Assembly: GCF_018619185.1 (NCBI RefSeq)
Contig: NZ_JAAXYC010000037.1
Coordinates: 1 to 41,524 of the forward strand
Direction of reading: 5' to 3'
Length of the DNA stretch: 41,524 nucleotides
DNA from: Streptomyces sp. McG3
GTDB taxonomy: Bacteria > Actinomycetota > Actinomycetes > Streptomycetales > Streptomycetaceae
The notes beneath the pieces are model-generated. The model searched no databases and was not told where the DNA came from. It was given only the letters and a program-made list of their open reading frames with translations. Within the stretch, counting starts at the first letter, position 1; each line of letters starts with the position of its first letter. This document shows positions 1-7,250 of this stretch, piece after piece. Position numbers and translations under genes: made by a program.

Positions 1-18
1 CGCCCCACCCGGCACGGG

Positions 19-55
19 AAGGGCCCCGGTCACCACGATGGTGACCGGGGCCCTT
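19..55. terminator. Hairpin terminator downstream of the first sortase gene
   Basis: A 16-bp perfect inverted repeat (arms 19-34 and 40-55) encloses the 5-nt loop ACGAT. It lies 64 nt past the stop of the minus-strand sortase gene and could also end a plus-strand gene to the left of the window. GC-rich hairpins without a long U-tract are the usual terminator form in Streptomyces. Confidence 0.7.
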
Positions 56-118
56 TCCATGTGCCCGCGCGCGAACTGCTCCGTGTGCCCGCCGCGCGAG
101 CGGCTGTTCCTCAGCCGC

Positions 119-853
119 TCAGCGCAGCTCGACCGGCTTGGTGCGGTCCTTGTCGACCTTCTCCGTACGCTCCAGCTCGCCCCACACGATGTACCGGTAC
201 TTCGAGGTGTAGACCGGGGTGCAGGTCGTCAGCGTGATGTAGCGGCCGGGCTCCTTGACGCCCGACTCCTCCGGGACCGGCTGGATCACGTCGACGTTGA
301 ACTTCGACGTCTCGGGGAGCTTCTTGTAGACCTTGTAGACGTACCAGGTGTCCTTGGTCTCGAAGACGACCGGATCACCGTTCTCCAGCTTGTGGATGTT
401 GTGGAACTTCGCGCCGTGCCCGTCGCGGTGCGCGGCCAGCGTGAAGTTGCCCTCGTCGTCCCAGGGGAGGCCCGACTCGACCGGGTCCGTGTAGTAGCCC
501 GCGATGCCGTTGTTCAGGGTCTCGGGGTCGGTGCCCTTCTTGACCAGCACCTCGCCGTTCTTCATGGCGGGCACGTGCAGGAAGCCGATGCCGTCCTTGG
601 TGTCCAGGGCGCCCGGTCCGTCCGCCCATTTGCTGCGGACCGTGTCGCCCTGCTTGTCGGCCTCGCGGTCGGCGAGCACATTGGTCCACCACAGGGAGTA
701 CGCGACGAAGAGCGCGAGCACCAGGCCCGCGGTGATCAGCAGTTCGCCGAAGAGGCTGACGGCCGTCGCGACGGGGTGGCGGCCTCGCGGGCGCGCCGGG
801 GGCGGGGCCGCGGAGGTGTCGGCCCGCTCGTCGTGCTCGGTCCTCGCTGCCAC
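119..853 (-). CDS. Class E sortase (first of three)
   Basis: This is a membrane-anchored transpeptidase of the actinobacterial class E sortase family, which joins LAXTG-type surface proteins such as long chaplins to peptidoglycan. The 244-residue protein has a short cytosolic tail, one membrane segment at about residues 36-57 (a single-pass N-in signal anchor) and an extracellular sortase domain. The catalytic triad is visible: His142 in AAHRDGHG, Cys211 in TLTTCTP and Arg220, nine residues after the cysteine as is usual in sortases. It is the last gene of a minus-strand set; only 25 nt separate it from the second sortase gene upstream, so co-transcription is likely. The family is confident. 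Which member corresponds to SrtE1 or SrtE2 of S. coelicolor cannot be settled here, and no obvious sortase substrate is encoded in the window. Confidence 0.95.
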   Translation of the reverse strand: MAARTEHDERADTSAAPPPARPRGRHPVATAVSLFGELLITAGLVLALFVAYSLWWTNVLADREADKQGDTVRSKWADGPGALDTKDGIGFLHVPAMKNGEVLVKKGTDPETLNNGIAGYYTDPVESGLPWDDEGNFTLAAHRDGHGAKFHNIHKLENGDPVVFETKDTWYVYKVYKKLPETSKFNVDVIQPVPEESGVKEPGRYITLTTCTPVYTSKYRYIVWGELERTEKVDKDRTKPVELR

Positions 854-878
854 CGCACCGTCCCTGTCGTGAGGATGT

Positions 879-2288
879 TCAGCCGACGAGCGCGTCGGGC
901 TTTCCCTGGCTGCGCGGCCGTTCGTCGACCATCTTGCCCCAGACGATCAGCCGGTAGGTACTCGTGAATTCCGGGGTGCAGGTCGTCATCGTGAGGTACC
1001 GGCCGGGGCCCTCGAACCCGGACCCCACCGGTACCGGCTCGATCACCGAGATGTTGGACGGCGCGGTCTGCGGGAGGACGCTGGCCATCTCGTACGTGTA
1101 GTACGCGTCCTGCGTCTCGACCACGATCGGGTCGCCGGGTTCGAGCTTGTTGATGTAGCGGAACGGCTCGCCGTGGGTGTTGCGGTGGCCGGCCACCGAG
1201 AAGTTTCCCTGCTTGTCGGAGGGCATCGCCGTCTTGAGCCTGCCCTCGCCGTAGTGGCCGAGCATCCCCCGGTCGAGCACCTTCTCCTTGTCGATGCCCT
1301 CGGCGATCGGGGCGACGACGTCCAGCTTGGGGATGTGCATGATCGCGAAGCCCTGGCCGGGTGCGAACACCCCGGGCTTCCGCTCGCCGTTGGCCCACTC
1401 GTCCTGGATCCGGTTGGTCTCCTTGCCGGCGATCTGTTCGGCCCGGATGTTGGTCCACCAGAGCTGGTAGGTGACGAACAGCAGCATCAGGACGCCCAGC
1501 GAGATGAACACCTCGCCGACCACCCGGCTGGCGACGACCGCCGGGCTGTCCTTGGCCGCCTTTGCCGCGCGCCGGGCCTCCATCCGGGACATCGGGGCGG
1601 CCGGGGCGGCCTGTTCGGCGACCGGTTCCGGGCGCCGGCGGCCGCGCCCCTTGGCCGCCCGCCGCCGCTCGGCCCGCCCACCGGAGGGAGGCGGACCGGG
1701 GCGGGAAGCCGGCTCGGGATCGGGCTCGGCCGGAATGCGGCTGATGACTTCGGTGCGCGGCTCGGCGGGCCCCCCGCCGACCGCGGTCATGACTTCGGTG
1801 CGCGGCTCGGCGGGAAGGTCCGGGGCCGGGGCCCGCCCCTCGGGCGGAGCTATGCGCGCAGACGGCTCCTGGGGCCCGTACCAGTCGCGCTGGTACCCGG
1901 CGGGGTCGTACCACTCGTTCGGGGCTCCCTGGGGCTGCTGAGGCCCTTGGTGAGGCGTGTAACCGCCCCCGTGCGACGAGGCCGCCGCCGGTACGTGCCC
2001 GAGCACGGGCTCCGGTACGGGCCCGGGCGTGGGCGCCGGTGCGGATTCCGACGCTCCGGGGCCCGGTGCGGACGCCGGCCCGGGTCCCGGCCCTGGGCCG
2101 TCCGTCCCCGGTCCGCCCGGGATGTTGTCCGCCCGGAACCACGGCGAGGCGTGCCCGCCGGGCAGCGGATCGCTGAGCGGATCCGCGAGGCCGTCCACCG
2201 CCGCCACGAACGCGCCGTCGGCCCCGTACGCCCCTTGCGGGTGAGGGCCCTCCGGTCCGGCCTCGTGCCCGGGGTGGCCCACGGTCAC
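879..2288 (-). CDS. Class E sortase with long Pro/Gly-rich cytosolic extension
   Basis: A sortase of 469 residues whose first roughly 230 residues are a low-complexity, Pro/Gly/Ala/Glu-rich cytosolic region. Basic stretches follow, then a membrane segment at about 256-277, then the extracellular catalytic domain with His368 (VAGHRNTHG), Cys437 (TMTTCTP) and Arg446. The open frame continues 22 codons upstream, but the GTG at 2288 is preferred because it overlaps the upstream pabA stop in a 4-base GTGA, which implies translational coupling. The extension carries the octapeptide PAEPRTEV twice, at about residues 159-166 and 174-181. The extra cytosolic region is much longer than in the two neighbouring sortases. 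It may bind a cytosolic or divisome partner, but that is inference. Confidence 0.93.
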   Translation of the reverse strand: MTVGHPGHEAGPEGPHPQGAYGADGAFVAAVDGLADPLSDPLPGGHASPWFRADNIPGGPGTDGPGPGPGPASAPGPGASESAPAPTPGPVPEPVLGHVPAAASSHGGGYTPHQGPQQPQGAPNEWYDPAGYQRDWYGPQEPSARIAPPEGRAPAPDLPAEPRTEVMTAVGGGPAEPRTEVISRIPAEPDPEPASRPGPPPSGGRAERRRAAKGRGRRRPEPVAEQAAPAAPMSRMEARRAAKAAKDSPAVVASRVVGEVFISLGVLMLLFVTYQLWWTNIRAEQIAGKETNRIQDEWANGERKPGVFAPGQGFAIMHIPKLDVVAPIAEGIDKEKVLDRGMLGHYGEGRLKTAMPSDKQGNFSVAGHRNTHGEPFRYINKLEPGDPIVVETQDAYYTYEMASVLPQTAPSNISVIEPVPVGSGFEGPGRYLTMTTCTPEFTSTYRLIVWGKMVDERPRSQGKPDALVG

Positions 2289-2923
2289 GCGGCGGCCTTG
2301 CCCACCACCGGCGCGAGCCCCGCCGACCGCGCGACGGCCCCCTGGTCTCCGCACTGCTCCAGCCAGTTGGCGAGCATCAGGTGGCCGTGTTCGGTGAGCA
2401 CCGACTCGGGGTGGAACTGCACGCCCTCGACCGCCCGGTCACGGTGACGCAGCCCCATGATGATGCCGTCCGCCGTGCGGGCGGTGACCTCCAGCTCCGG
2501 GGGCAGCGCGCCGGGTTCGGCGGCGAGCGAGTGATAGCGCGTCGCGGTGAAGGGGGACGGCAGTCCGGCGAAGACGCCCTTGCCCTCGTGCGTCACGGGC
2601 GAGGTCTTGCCGTGCAGCAGCTCGGGGGCCCGGTCGACGACGCCGCCGTACGCGACCGCCATCGACTGCATCCCCAGGCAGACGCCGAAGACCGGGATAC
2701 CGGTGTCCGCGCAGTGGCGGACCATCTCGACGCAGACGCCGGCCTGCTCGGGCGTTCCGGGACCGGGTGAGAGCAGGACCCCGTCGAAGCCGTCCTGCGC
2801 GTGGGCGGGGGTCACCTCGTCGTTGCGCAGCACCTCGCACTCGGCGCCGAGCTGGTAGAGGTACTGGACGAGGTTGAAGACGAAGCTGTCGTAGTTGTCC
2901 ACGACGAGGACGCGTGCGCTCAC
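2285..2923 (-). CDS. pabA: Anthranilate/aminodeoxychorismate synthase glutamine amidotransferase (component II)
   Basis: This class I glutamine amidotransferase of 212 residues supplies ammonia from glutamine to the chorismate-using partner subunit, for p-aminobenzoate (folate) or anthranilate (tryptophan) synthesis. It shows the typical start VLVVDNYDSFVFNLVQYL, the oxyanion segment LLSPGPGTP, the nucleophile Cys in FGVCLGMQ, and the His-Glu pair in VQFHPESVLTEHG. The length is normal for the family. It overlaps both neighbours by 4 bases (GTGA): its start overlaps the small membrane gene upstream and its stop overlaps the sortase gene downstream, so three unrelated functions are translationally coupled. 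The partner subunit is not in the window, so TrpG and PabA roles cannot be separated; many actinobacteria use one protein for both. Confidence 0.93.
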   Translation of the reverse strand: MSARVLVVDNYDSFVFNLVQYLYQLGAECEVLRNDEVTPAHAQDGFDGVLLSPGPGTPEQAGVCVEMVRHCADTGIPVFGVCLGMQSMAVAYGGVVDRAPELLHGKTSPVTHEGKGVFAGLPSPFTATRYHSLAAEPGALPPELEVTARTADGIIMGLRHRDRAVEGVQFHPESVLTEHGHLMLANWLEQCGDQGAVARSAGLAPVVGKAAA

Positions 2924-3108
2924 TGGTCTGCTCCTGCTCCACCGGCGCTCTCGCCGTCGACGGTCACATCACCGAACGGAAGCAGCGGCTCCGCCCAGGG
3001 GAACACGTACTGGAACAGCGCGTAGACGACCGCCAGAACCAGCACGAGCGAGATGACACCCCGCACCCATGCGTTGCCCGGCAGATGCCGCCAGATCCAG
3101 CCGTACAT
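2920..3108 (-). CDS. Small conserved-type membrane protein (62 aa)
   Basis: I cannot assign a function. The 62-residue protein starts MYGWIWRHLPGN, has one hydrophobic segment at about residues 16-37 (VISLVLVLAVVYALFQYVFP), and ends in a short acidic, Gly-rich tail. Its stop overlaps the pabA start in a GTGA overlap, a good argument that it is translated. A small membrane protein directly before pabA and a sortase gene fits the order I recall from Streptomyces. Two DnaA-box-like 9-mers lie 60-80 bp upstream of its start (3171-3189), in or near its promoter. Confidence 0.8.
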   Translation of the reverse strand: MYGWIWRHLPGNAWVRGVISLVLVLAVVYALFQYVFPWAEPLLPFGDVTVDGESAGGAGADQ

Positions 3109-3170
3109 GCTGACCCCTCCATTCGGTACCCGCCCCAGACTAGAGGGCCGCGGCCGGGGAGGGGGTCAGC

Positions 3171-3189
3171 TGTGGAAAAGCGTGGACAA
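3171..3189 (-). promoter_or_regulatory. Pair of DnaA-box-like 9-mers upstream of the pabA operon
   Basis: Read on the minus strand, TTTTCCACA lies at 3171-3179 and TTGTCCACG at 3181-3189. Each differs by one base from the preferred TTGTCCACA. They are in the same orientation with starts 10 bp apart, one helical turn, which would put two DnaA monomers on the same face. They lie between the third sortase stop (3196) and the small membrane gene start (3108). Binding is inferred. Confidence 0.5.
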
Positions 3190-3195
3190 GCACCG

Positions 3196-3906
3196 TCAGC
3201 CGGAAAGCTCCAGCGGCCTTCCGTCGCTCACCGGACGCGTGGCGTCCAGATGCGCCCAGGCGATCAGCCGGTGGCTGCTGCCCCATTCCGGCTCGCACGT
3301 GGTGAGCGTCAGATAGCGTCCGGCGCCCTCGAATCCGGAACCGCGGGGCACCGGGTCGACGACGGCCGTATCGGTGGGCACGGTCCGGTACGGCTTCTTC
3401 GCGACGCGGTACGTGAACCAGGTCGTGCCGTCGTTCACGACCACCGCGTCCCCGGGGCGCAACCGCGGGAAGTCCTTGAAGGGGTCGCCGTACGTCCGCC
3501 GGTGCCCGGCCACCGCGAAGTTGCCCGTGTCACCGGGGCGGGCCGTTCCGCTGTAGTGCCCGAGCCCCTTCTGCAGGGTCGCGACCGCGGTGTTCTCCAG
3601 GACGGGCCACTCCCAGTCGGCGCCGAAGCGCGGGATGTGCATCGTCGCGAAGGGCTTTCCGGCGCGGTACGGGACCGGTCGCGGGTCCGGGGTCTTCGAG
3701 GGGGACGTCTCCGGGGAGGCGGGCGGCGGGGCCGGCGCCACGGGCTCCTGGGCCCACTGGCTCCGGAGGGTGTCGATCTCGCCCTCGGCCGCGTCGGCCG
3801 CCTTCACACCGGTCCAGAAGAGGAAGTAGACGACGAAGAGGATGATCAGCGCACCCACGGTGATGCAGAGTTCGCTGAAGGTTCTGACGACGAGTCGCAC
3901 CGACAC
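3196..3906 (-). CDS. Class E sortase (third of three)
   Basis: A 236-residue class E sortase. It has an N-terminal membrane anchor at about residues 14-33, a Pro-rich linker (about 55-78, PAPPPASPETSPSK) and the catalytic domain with His135 (VAGHRRTYG), Cys204 (TLTTCEP) and Arg213. The start is the GTG at 3906. It differs from its two neighbours in having CEPEWG after the catalytic cysteine where they have CTP, so its substrate or acyl-acceptor preference may differ. It lies 30 bp after the DUF881 gene, most likely in the same transcript, and is separated from the pabA operon by a short gap with DnaA-like boxes. Confidence 0.92.
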   Translation of the reverse strand: MSVRLVVRTFSELCITVGALIILFVVYFLFWTGVKAADAAEGEIDTLRSQWAQEPVAPAPPPASPETSPSKTPDPRPVPYRAGKPFATMHIPRFGADWEWPVLENTAVATLQKGLGHYSGTARPGDTGNFAVAGHRRTYGDPFKDFPRLRPGDAVVVNDGTTWFTYRVAKKPYRTVPTDTAVVDPVPRGSGFEGAGRYLTLTTCEPEWGSSHRLIAWAHLDATRPVSDGRPLELSG

Positions 3907-3936
3907 CGGACGGCCTCCCCGGGGCTCAGCTCGGGC

Positions 3937-4704
3937 TCACTCCACAGGCTGTGCGTAGTGGAGATCCACTGTGCCCGAGTACCCGGGAAGAGTCACCGCC
4001 TCGTTCTCGTCGACTTTCCAGCCCAGCCCGTACGCCTTCACGTACAGCAGGTAGTTCTGGATCGCGGTGGAGTCGTTGAGCGCCTGCTTGAGCTTGCCCG
4101 GGTCGCCGACCGCGGTGACCTTGTACGGCGGGGAGTAGACGCGGCCCTGGAGGATGAGCGTGTTGCCCACGCAGCGAACGGCGCTGGTGGAGATCAGCCG
4201 CTGGTCCATCACCTGGATTCCCCGCGCCCCGCCCTGCCACAGCGCGTTCACCACGGCCTGCAGGTCCTGCTGGTGGATGACCAGGTCGTTGGGCTGGGGC
4301 TCGGGGTAGCCGGGGTTGGCGGTGGCGTCGGGGGGCGCGTCGTCGAGCGTCACGCTGACGGAGTCGCCACTGATCTTCGTGGTGCCGGCCGCCTTCTCCA
4401 GTGCCTTCAGCCGGGCGTCCTCGGCCTTGGTGGAGCCGTCGTCGCGCTGGGCGAGGGCGTCGACGTCCGCGCGGGCGCCGGCGACCGCGTCGTTCAGCTC
4501 GCCGTTGTTCTCGCTGCGCTCCCTGATCAGGTCGGAGAGCTTGAGCAGGGAGGAGTCGCTGCGCAGATTGGTGCCCTTGGCGGTGTTGGCGCTGGTGACG
4601 AAGATGAGTCCGGCCAGGGCGAAAACCGCAGCGGTGAGGCCCCGGACCGCCCACGCGGAGGTGCGCCGGGCCGGGCCTTCTGGGGAGTCGGCGGAATTGC
4701 TCAA
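3937..4704 (-). CDS. DUF881 family membrane-anchored protein
   Basis: The product is a 255-residue protein of the DUF881 family. These are extracytoplasmic proteins with one N-terminal membrane segment (about residues 20-40, GLTAAVFALAGLIFVTSA) and a likely coiled-coil stretch (about 50-107, rich in Glu/Arg/Asp/Lys). The globular C-terminal domain carries the typical DLVIHQQDLQAVVNALWQGGA and RVYSPPYKVTAVGD motifs. The start is a TTG at 4704, preceded by AAGGG at a suitable distance; an in-frame stop further upstream excludes a longer protein. The function of the family is unknown. Its usual place beside crgA in actinobacteria suggests a cell-envelope or division role, which is inference. Confidence 0.88.
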   Translation of the reverse strand: MSNSADSPEGPARRTSAWAVRGLTAAVFALAGLIFVTSANTAKGTNLRSDSSLLKLSDLIRERSENNGELNDAVAGARADVDALAQRDDGSTKAEDARLKALEKAAGTTKISGDSVSVTLDDAPPDATANPGYPEPQPNDLVIHQQDLQAVVNALWQGGARGIQVMDQRLISTSAVRCVGNTLILQGRVYSPPYKVTAVGDPGKLKQALNDSTAIQNYLLYVKAYGLGWKVDENEAVTLPGYSGTVDLHYAQPVE

Positions 4705-4845
4705 CGTACCCTTATCTCATCAGGCGCCAGAGAAGCACTACGCTAACGGACGCTCGGGGGAGGCAGCATTCCCCCTGGCACCCGCCCCCGGCGCCCGCCA
4801 CAGATCCCTGCGCGGTCACGCAGCGCATCGACAGGAGAGTCCCTC

Positions 4846-5100
4846 GTGCCGAAGTCACGTATCCGCAAGAAGGCCGACTTCACGCCGCCCCCGGCGAAGC
4901 AGGCAACGACCATCAAGCTGACCAACCGCAGTTGGGTCGCTCCGGTGATGCTGGCCCTGTTCCTCATCGGGCTGGCCTGGATCGTGGTGTTCTACGTGAC
5001 CGAAGGTGATCTTCCGGTCGACGCCCTGGGCAACTGGAACATCGTGGTCGGCTTCGGCTTCATCGCCGGCGGTTTCGCCGTGTCGACGCAGTGGAAGTGA
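4846..5100 (+). CDS. crgA: Cell division protein CrgA
   Basis: CrgA is a small integral membrane division regulator. In Streptomyces it delays or inhibits FtsZ-ring formation and coordinates aerial growth with sporulation septation; in mycobacteria it is a divisome adaptor. The 84-residue protein has a basic cytosolic N-terminus ([15 protein letters not shown]), a conserved [11 protein letters not shown] segment and two membrane helices at about residues 30-52 and 63-81. The GTG start at 4846 follows AGGAG at 4833-4837. It is divergent from the DUF881 gene across 141 bp, so that gap must hold both promoters; I could not resolve a convincing -35/-10 pair in it. Confidence 0.95.
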   Translation: MPKSRIRKKADFTPPPAKQATTIKLTNRSWVAPVMLALFLIGLAWIVVFYVTEGDLPVDALGNWNIVVGFGFIAGGFAVSTQWK

Positions 5101-5130
5101 CGACCACTTCCGCGCAAGCCTTGCCCTGAG

Positions 5131-5333
5131 TTACCCACAGAGTTATCCACAGTCGGGGGAAAAGGTCAGACGATCTGTGGATAACCTCCGCTCATGTTGA
5201 CGCCGGTGTGACCGCAGCCTCCCTCGTCGAGGGGGGCTGCACCCCGTTGTCCAGGCGGAAAGACCCAGCTCAGCGACGAGGGGAACGCATGTTCCTCTTG
5301 CCATGCACAAGATTCTGCGCACACTGTGGACAA
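5131..5333. promoter_or_regulatory. DnaA-box cluster between crgA and the rhomboid gene
   Basis: Four DnaA-box sequences lie in the 291-bp space between the convergent crgA and rhomboid genes: TTACCCACA at 5131-5139 (+, one mismatch), perfect TTATCCACA at 5143-5151 (+), perfect TTATCCACA at 5176-5184 (-), and perfect TTGTCCACA at 5325-5333 (-). The two TTATCCACA boxes face each other across 24 bp. High-affinity DnaA-box clusters outside oriC (H69, H24, D78) are known in S. coelicolor and limit initiation by titrating DnaA. This is a strong candidate for an equivalent, but I cannot say which one. Confidence 0.75.
5214..5240. terminator. Hairpin terminator behind crgA
   Basis: An 11-bp inverted repeat (5214-5224 with 5230-5240) has one mismatch and the loop CGTCG. 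It lies 114 nt after the crgA stop, between the DnaA boxes. Confidence 0.5.
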
Positions 5334-5346
5334 CTTCGGTCGGCCT

Positions 5347-5362
5347 GGGGGTGGAGACCCCC
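5347..5362. terminator. Short hairpin behind the rhomboid gene
   Basis: GGGGGT and ACCCCC (5347-5352 and 5357-5362) form a 6-bp stem with loop GGAG, 30 nt downstream of the minus-strand rhomboid stop. Confidence 0.4.
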
Positions 5363-5391
5363 TGTTCCGCCCGGAATCCGGCTCGTCCGGC

Positions 5392-6294
5392 TCAGGTGAG
5401 GGACATCGTGCGGGCGACGACGATCCCGACGGACGCCAGCAGGACGAGCGCGCACACACCGGCCTGCACCGCCGTACGCCGCTCGCGCGGGGCGTGAACC
5501 ATGCCGATGGCGATGGCGACGCCCGCGATCAGACCGCCGATGTGCGCCTCCCAGGCGATGCCGCCCCAGGTGAAGGTGAAGACCATGTTGATCGCCAGCA
5601 GCACCAGCACCGGACGCATGTCGTAGTTCATCCGGCGCATCAGGACAGCGGTGGCTCCGAAGAGACCGTAGACCGCGCCGGACGCGCCCAGCGAAGGCTG
5701 GTTCTGCGCGGCGAGCAGATAGGTGAGGGCGCTGCCCGCGAGACCGGACAACAGATAGAGCGCGAGATAGCGGGAGCGGCCGAGCGCGGCCTCCAGCTGT
5801 CCGCCGAGCCACCACAGCCCCAGCATGTTGAACCCGATGTGCACCACTTCCTCGTGCAGGAACATCGAGGTCACCAGGCGGTACCACTGGCCCTCGGCGA
5901 CGCCTTCGATCGATCCGGGCGGCGGGCTCGGGTCCCATGCCCGCCCGAGCAGCGTCAGATCGCCCACCAGCGCGGGACGGACGGAGACCAGGAGGAAGAC
6001 GGCCAGATTGATGCCGAGCAGGATCTTGGTGACCAGGCGCGGATCGGCGGCCACCGAGCCCCCCGCCAGCGTCCGCGGCCGACTGGCCGCCGGGTGGTGC
6101 CCGGTGCCCGAGCCCTGGCGTACGCAGTCGGGGCACTGGAAGCCGACCGAGGCGCTGACCATGCACTCGGGACAGATGGGCCGCTCGCAGCGCGTACAGC
6201 TGATGCCGGTCCCGCGGTCGGGGTGGCGGTAGCAGGTCGGCGTCGGCACACCGCTTCCCGCGGCGGCACGGTCCCCCGGCGGCTGCTGGTCCAT
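5392..6294 (-). CDS. Rhomboid family intramembrane serine protease with N-terminal zinc-binding motif
   Basis: The product (300 aa) is a rhomboid protease, which cuts membrane proteins within or near their transmembrane segments. The N-terminal 60 residues hold a B-box-like zinc module with paired Cys/His (C21, H24, C33, C36, C41, C44, C54, C57), as is common in streptomycete rhomboids. The rhomboid domain follows from about residue 90: the HxxxN-type helix FNMLGLWWLGGQLE, the nucleophile Ser205 in GASGAVYG, and the general base His251 in AHIGG. Several hydrophobic helices fit the six-to-seven-TM fold. The ATG at 6294 is followed by a clean zinc module, so the start is credible. Substrates are unknown, and the gene is not in an obvious operon. 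Confidence 0.93.
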   Translation of the reverse strand: MDQQPPGDRAAAGSGVPTPTCYRHPDRGTGISCTRCERPICPECMVSASVGFQCPDCVRQGSGTGHHPAASRPRTLAGGSVAADPRLVTKILLGINLAVFLLVSVRPALVGDLTLLGRAWDPSPPPGSIEGVAEGQWYRLVTSMFLHEEVVHIGFNMLGLWWLGGQLEAALGRSRYLALYLLSGLAGSALTYLLAAQNQPSLGASGAVYGLFGATAVLMRRMNYDMRPVLVLLAINMVFTFTWGGIAWEAHIGGLIAGVAIAIGMVHAPRERRTAVQAGVCALVLLASVGIVVARTMSLT

Positions 6295-6443
6295 CGGTCC
6301 TGGCCTGCCTCTCGGTCCTCGTCGCTCGGCGGCGCGAACAGGGCCGCCCCGCTGGTCCGCTATGTATCAGTACGGACGGGCAGGGCGGTTGGTTCCCGCG
6401 AGGGGTGTCCGACGGACTCCCGGGGAATCGGCGGGAGCGGACG

Positions 6444-6971
6444 TCAGCGGGTCTCGACGACCACGGACTCGATCACCACGTCCTGCAGCGGACGGTCGGT
6501 GCGCGGATTGGTCGGGACGGCCGCGATGGCGTCGACGACCTTGCGGCCGGACTCACCGGACACCTCACCGAAGATGGTGTGCTTGCCGGTCAGCCAGGCG
6601 GTGGGGGACACCGTCAGGAAGAACTGCGACCCGTTCGTCCCCGGGCCCGCGTTCGCCATGGCCAGCAGATACGGCTGCGTGAAGCCCAGCTCCGGGTGGA
6701 ACTCGTCGGGGAACTTGTAGCCGGGGCCGCCGGTGCCGTTGCCCAGCGGATCGCCGCCCTGGATCATGAAACCGCTGATGACGCGGTGGAAGACGGTGCC
6801 GTCGTACAACCGGTCCGTGGATTTCTCGCCGGTCTCCGGGTTGACCCACTCGCGCTGCCCGGTGGCCAGCTCGACGAAGTTCCGGACCGTCTTGGGCGCG
6901 TGGTTCGGCAGGAGCCGGATCTCGATGTCGCCCTGACTGGTCTTCAAGGTGGCGTAAAGCTGCTCGGCCAC
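6444..6971 (-). CDS. Cyclophilin-type peptidyl-prolyl cis-trans isomerase
   Basis: A cytosolic cyclophilin of 175 residues that catalyses prolyl-bond isomerisation. Typical motifs are visible: YDGTVFHRVISGFMIQGGDP with the catalytic Arg after FH, LLAMANAGPGTNGSQFFLT, and WLTGKHTIFGEV with the active-site Trp. The frame stays open to a GTG at 6995, but the GTG at 6971 is preferred: GGAAGG lies 6 nt before it and the protein then starts MAEQLYATLKTSQGDIEI like other actinobacterial PpiA proteins. No signal peptide is present. The gene sits near the origin next to the rhomboid gene, as in other actinobacteria. Confidence 0.93.
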   Translation of the reverse strand: MAEQLYATLKTSQGDIEIRLLPNHAPKTVRNFVELATGQREWVNPETGEKSTDRLYDGTVFHRVISGFMIQGGDPLGNGTGGPGYKFPDEFHPELGFTQPYLLAMANAGPGTNGSQFFLTVSPTAWLTGKHTIFGEVSGESGRKVVDAIAAVPTNPRTDRPLQDVVIESVVVETR

Positions 6972-7250
6972 GGTCTGCCTTCCTTCGTCCTTCACCTGAC
7001 GTCACATCCATCGCTGACGTCCGCCGATCCTCCCACGGACCGGGAAACGTGCGGCCGGATGCCGGACGAAACGGCGCGTTCGGCACCGAACCATGGCATT
7101 GTCGTCGGCACACTTCACATGAACCGTTTTGGCCGCATACGCCGCATGACCCGGATGCCCGTCCCGCATGCCGGGCATCGAGGCAACAGGCATGATTTTG
7201 AACTGGGCGGACAGGCGGAGTACCTACCCGCCACCAAGGAGGAGGATCTC

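Noticed and set aside
7100..7125. A parS-like segment (CTTCACATGAACC) upstream of the DUF5324-like gene
   Set aside because: The central CACGTG and both arms deviate at several positions, so it is not a credible ParB site.
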